A DNA stretch of 33,079 nucleotides, taken from the NCBI GenBank assembly GCA_003427395.1, contig BFEA01000109.1:1539260-1572338 (forward strand), read 5' to 3'. Shown in pieces: positions 30,226-33,079 of the stretch (positions are counted from its first letter, which is position 1; the number at the start of each line of letters is the position of its first letter). Below the pieces are notes generated by a model, which was not told the DNA's origin, ran no database searches, and saw only the letters and a program-made list of their open reading frames with translations. Origin of the DNA: Chara braunii (Eukaryota; Streptophyta; Charophyceae; Charales; Characeae). Made by a program: the position numbers and the translations under genes.

Positions 30226-31472
30226 CTAAATTTTATTGTTTGTTTTCTGGGGCTGTGGGCATTTCTGTTCTCAACGCGGGGCTCCCTTTTCCCTGGAGCC
30301 ACGTGGCTTTCTTTTGCTAGTGCTCAAGTAATGATAGGCATACACCACATGACGTGTTCCCCATAACATGTTGTGCCTGCCCATATTTTAAGAAGCAGCA
30401 GGGGCAAGCGTCTTATTTGCCACATGTGAGCTGAAGAAGACTCAAACACAACTGGATGGAACACCAGAGAGCAGCAAGCTATGACGTAGGTCAGAAACAA
30501 AGAAACTGGGTTGGGAAAGGAGGTACCCATGGGACTAAAAAGTTGCTCTGAGTACCAGCCAGATGCATCACTAGTAGACGAACAACACTCACAACGCAAA
30601 CAGAGTCTGCCAGGATCAGACAATTCTAAATGGGGGGCTGCAATAACTGGAATTGGTAGAGCCTGTCAGGCCTAAGGGGACAGGAGAGTCAAGAATGACA
30701 CTCTGCAATTCCTTATAGGGGGTACAATCATCATAATGAAGGAGTTCCAATAAAGGTTGGGAATCACATGCAGCCCCAACAGGATTAGGAACTCGAGAAC
30801 ATGCACAATGTGACACAGGCCCCACCTATCTAACCTAGGGGTGGACCCCACTGCTCGGCAACTGGAAAAAGTGGTTGGCCATAAGAAGTGGTGGAAGGAC
30901 AGAGGAAAGACTTTGGCGGGTTTTCGTGGGACCACACCACCAAAGTATTTCCAAAGCTCTGAAAACAGCAAAACATACCCGAAAAGGAAAAGTCGGAGGG
31001 TCTCCCCCCCAAAAGGAAAGTTGGCATGGGATTGCGGTGCACCAAATTCATCCATCCCTGGACCAGGACATGTCTGTGTGCGGCACTGAGTGGCAGTGTG
31101 TGATGTGTGCGCAGTGTGATGTGTGGCGTCGAATAGGTGGCGGGGTACTTCGTTCACCTGTTCCCGGGCGTCCAAAACGGCCCGTTGGGACTTTGCGGTA
31201 TTTGAATTTGAATTCCAAGAACTTAAAATATTCCTTTATGGGCCTCATCGGAGCTTGTCCGCTTCCGCCCTCGGGCCCCGAGACGGGGAGTGCCACAAAT
31301 CGGGACATCCTGCAAGTATGTGCCCCAGGTTACCATAGGCGGCGAACGAAGACAATGTGTGGTGGTGACAAAGAACTGTGGATAGTTGCCTTCGCCGACG
31401 TCGTGTGCGGGTGTGAGTGTGTGTGTGTGCGTGGCCCAGCCCCCGCCATCCCTGCACCGAAACGCAGAAACC
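30226..31472. other. Unassigned, probably 5' flank of Harbinger element
   Basis: Open frames here, including a 249-codon one on the plus strand, overlap one another in several frames and show no motif. Part may be the terminal and 5' untranslated region of the transposon that follows. No TIR or TWA target duplication could be set. Confidence 0.35.
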
Positions 31473-32949
31473 ATGGATCCTCAGCACTCATTCGGTTCGA
31501 GGGAGGATTGGGAGGACATGTTGTGCTTCCTCATTCTGACCGTGACGCAGTGGGTGAACAGGCGCAATGCGGCGACCATGGTTGTCCTCGAAGCTGTGTC
31601 TGTGATGCCATTCGTGTTTCATGATGTGTCCGGGCACTGACGATGCTGGCAGGGGGGGTGATCCACGGCATGGCTCTGACGTGTTTGGCGGCCCAGCAGC
31701 TGGAAAGACACATAACTGTTCGAAGACGGCGGCTATGGGTGGTGGACTGCAGCGGGGGTGTTTGGAGGGACTTGCAACGAATGGGGCCGGAACACGACAA
31801 GGTCTTCAGGTGGTTTTGCAAACTTCCACGGCGGTTGTTTTTGGAAGTCCTTGTTCGAAGCGGTCCTCATATCCAGCGCTCCCCCACCAATTTCCGACTG
31901 CCGGTACCTGCCGGGCACTGCCGGGCAGAAGTTTGTATGCGCCCTTATCAGGTGGGCGACCGGCGGGTACCACAGACAATCATCCCACGCTCTGGGTATG
32001 GGGCTCGCCAATGCATTGCGGAGCAACGAAGAAGTCGCTTATGCTTTGGTCCATGAGTATGGCCATCTTCTTCGCTTCCCCACAAGACGGCGTTTGGAGG
32101 AAGTGCAGAACGCTTTCGAGGCAAAAGGGTTTGCTGGTTGCGTTGGGGCTATAGACTGCACCCACATGTACATCGAGAAACCAAACGGAACGCGATCAGA
32201 ATGCTACTACCATCACACCGGTGACTTTTCGGTTGTCGTGCAGGTGGTCTGCGACCACGAGTGCAGGATTCTGAGCGTGTTCATTGGCTGTTCAGGGTCT
32301 GTGCACGATTCACGTGTGTTGCATTTGTTGCCATTATACCACAACACGACTTCGGGCCAAGGAGTGTCGAGTGAGGGCGAAGCCATTCTGCACGACGGGA
32401 GGCATGTCGGGCGTTATCTTTTGGGCGATGCCGGTTACCCTCTTCTACCGTGCATTATGATTCTAATGGGCAGATTTGGGAGGACATCCGCAGATAGCAC
32501 ATACGACGAGTGTCACACGTCAACGAGGAATTGCATTGAGCGGACATTCGGTCGTTTGAAGAGTGTGTGGCGGAGTTTCATCCGCACACACATATCGAAC
32601 TTGAAGACTTTGCGCAAGGAGATAATGGCGGTGTGCATTCTCCACAATCTGATGATAGATCACGGGGTGGAGATCGACCCCGCGTTGATGGATGACAACA
32701 ACGACAGCGACGGGGAGGGCCCTCGTCGCCCAGTCCGTCGACGGTGGCACTGGCGCCGGCGAGTGCAACGACGTCTACCAGACCTCAACGTCGAAGCCGC
32801 GGCGGAGGATGACCCTAACTATGGTAGTGATCTAGCAAAGAGGATAAGGGCAAGCTTGGTAGATCATGTCAACCACCACGTCGTTGTTCATGATGGACCG
32901 GCTGCGAACCCGTGGCGTTCGTGCATGGGACACTTTTGTGGGGGAAGAC

Positions 32950-33005
<56 letters not shown>

Positions 33006-33035
33006 TGTGCGTTGGCGGTCCATGTCCTTTTTTAA
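31473..33035 (+). pseudogene. PIF/Harbinger transposase (HARBI1-like, DDE_Tnp_4), frameshifted
   Basis: ATG 31473 lies in a good context (AAACCATGG) and begins MDPQHSFGSREDWEDMLCFL; this frame closes at 31640. Coding then moves to another frame (31643 to about 31915: RRRLWVVDCSGGVWRDLQR, FRWFCKLPRRLFLEVLV) and returns to the first from about 31905 (LPGTAGQKFVCALIRWATGG). The catalytic core is intact: GAIDCTHMYIEKP (Asp near 32154), GSVHDSRVL (Asp near 32307), LLGDAGYPLLP, and CIERTFGRLKSVWR (Glu near 32538). A basic, then acidic, C-terminus follows. The last codons read a (TG)n repeat as Val-Cys, so the natural stop may be lost. The enzyme cuts and pastes PIF/Harbinger elements with a Myb-like partner, which is not in this window. 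A host HARBI1 is less likely given the setting. Confidence 0.9.
32952..33009 (+). repeat. (TG)n microsatellite at transposase 3' end
   Basis: About 29 TG units with one interruption at 32999-33000. A (CT)n begins at the right window edge (about 33070). Confidence 0.95.
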
Positions 33036-33079
33036 TGTGCATATTGCGAGCTTCGAAATTCAACTTCATCTCTCTCTCT

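Noticed and set aside
30875-31624. 249-codon plus-strand open frame
   Set aside because: It overlaps the transposase start in another frame, has no motif, and its composition follows the GC-rich flank.

Overview
This window looks like nuclear DNA of a plant or streptophyte alga, made almost entirely of transposable-element remains. The evidence is a minus-strand LINE with plant-type ORF1 and ORF2, a plant-like retrotransposon gag, a PIF/Harbinger transposase, a Penelope-like element with a GIY-YIG nuclease, pieces of U6 and U2 spliceosomal RNA, long poly(A)/poly(T) tracts and many microsatellites. The style recalls a charophyte such as Chara, but that is recall and not a computed match. I see no intact host gene, no rRNA block, no CRISPR and nothing bacterial.

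Layout. 1-3053 is the 5' part of a minus-strand Penelope-like element: N-terminal Pro/Gln-rich and Lys-rich region, GIY-YIG endonuclease, Cys/His linker, and the start of the reverse transcriptase, which runs off the left edge. 3054-10430 is mostly unassigned, with an AT microsatellite, a cluster of three GC-rich palindromes (4741-4823), a diverged repeat around an AACTTAGGG core (5463-5975) and a long degenerate CAG/TAGT-rich tract (6590-8520). 10481-10730 (minus) is a composite of a tRNA-like head with A and B boxes, a 60-nt U6 snRNA segment and a T4 terminator. 13763-14770 (minus) is a decayed gag with a zinc knuckle. 15487-16860 is rich in homopolymers and ends in nested hairpins with a 68-bp perfect palindrome. 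16885-17103 (minus) is a U2-snRNA-headed retroposon with an A-rich tail.

17117-24755 (minus) is one nearly full-length but decayed LINE: ORF1 with zinc knuckle, then ORF2 with endonuclease, reverse transcriptase and a C-terminal zinc finger. A 166-bp fold-back element sits at its 5' edge. 24757-26660 holds this fold-back element, a tail-only insertion with a 19-bp target duplication and a Gln-rich open frame. 26739-29850 (minus) is a second, 5'-truncated LINE broken by insertions. Four copies of a small family with a conserved terminal hairpin lie at 26270-30225. 31473-33035 (plus) is a PIF/Harbinger (HARBI1-like) transposase with its catalytic acidic residues present but frameshifted near its N-terminus, and read into a (TG)n microsatellite at its end.

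How the parts relate: the LINE could supply the machinery that copied the U6, U2 and hairpin-family RNAs. The most unusual content is therefore the pair of snRNA-derived composites, the palindrome cluster, and the hairpin family with a compensatory base-pair change. Nearly every coding region carries stops or frameshifts, so these are relics; activity could come only from relatives elsewhere in the genome.
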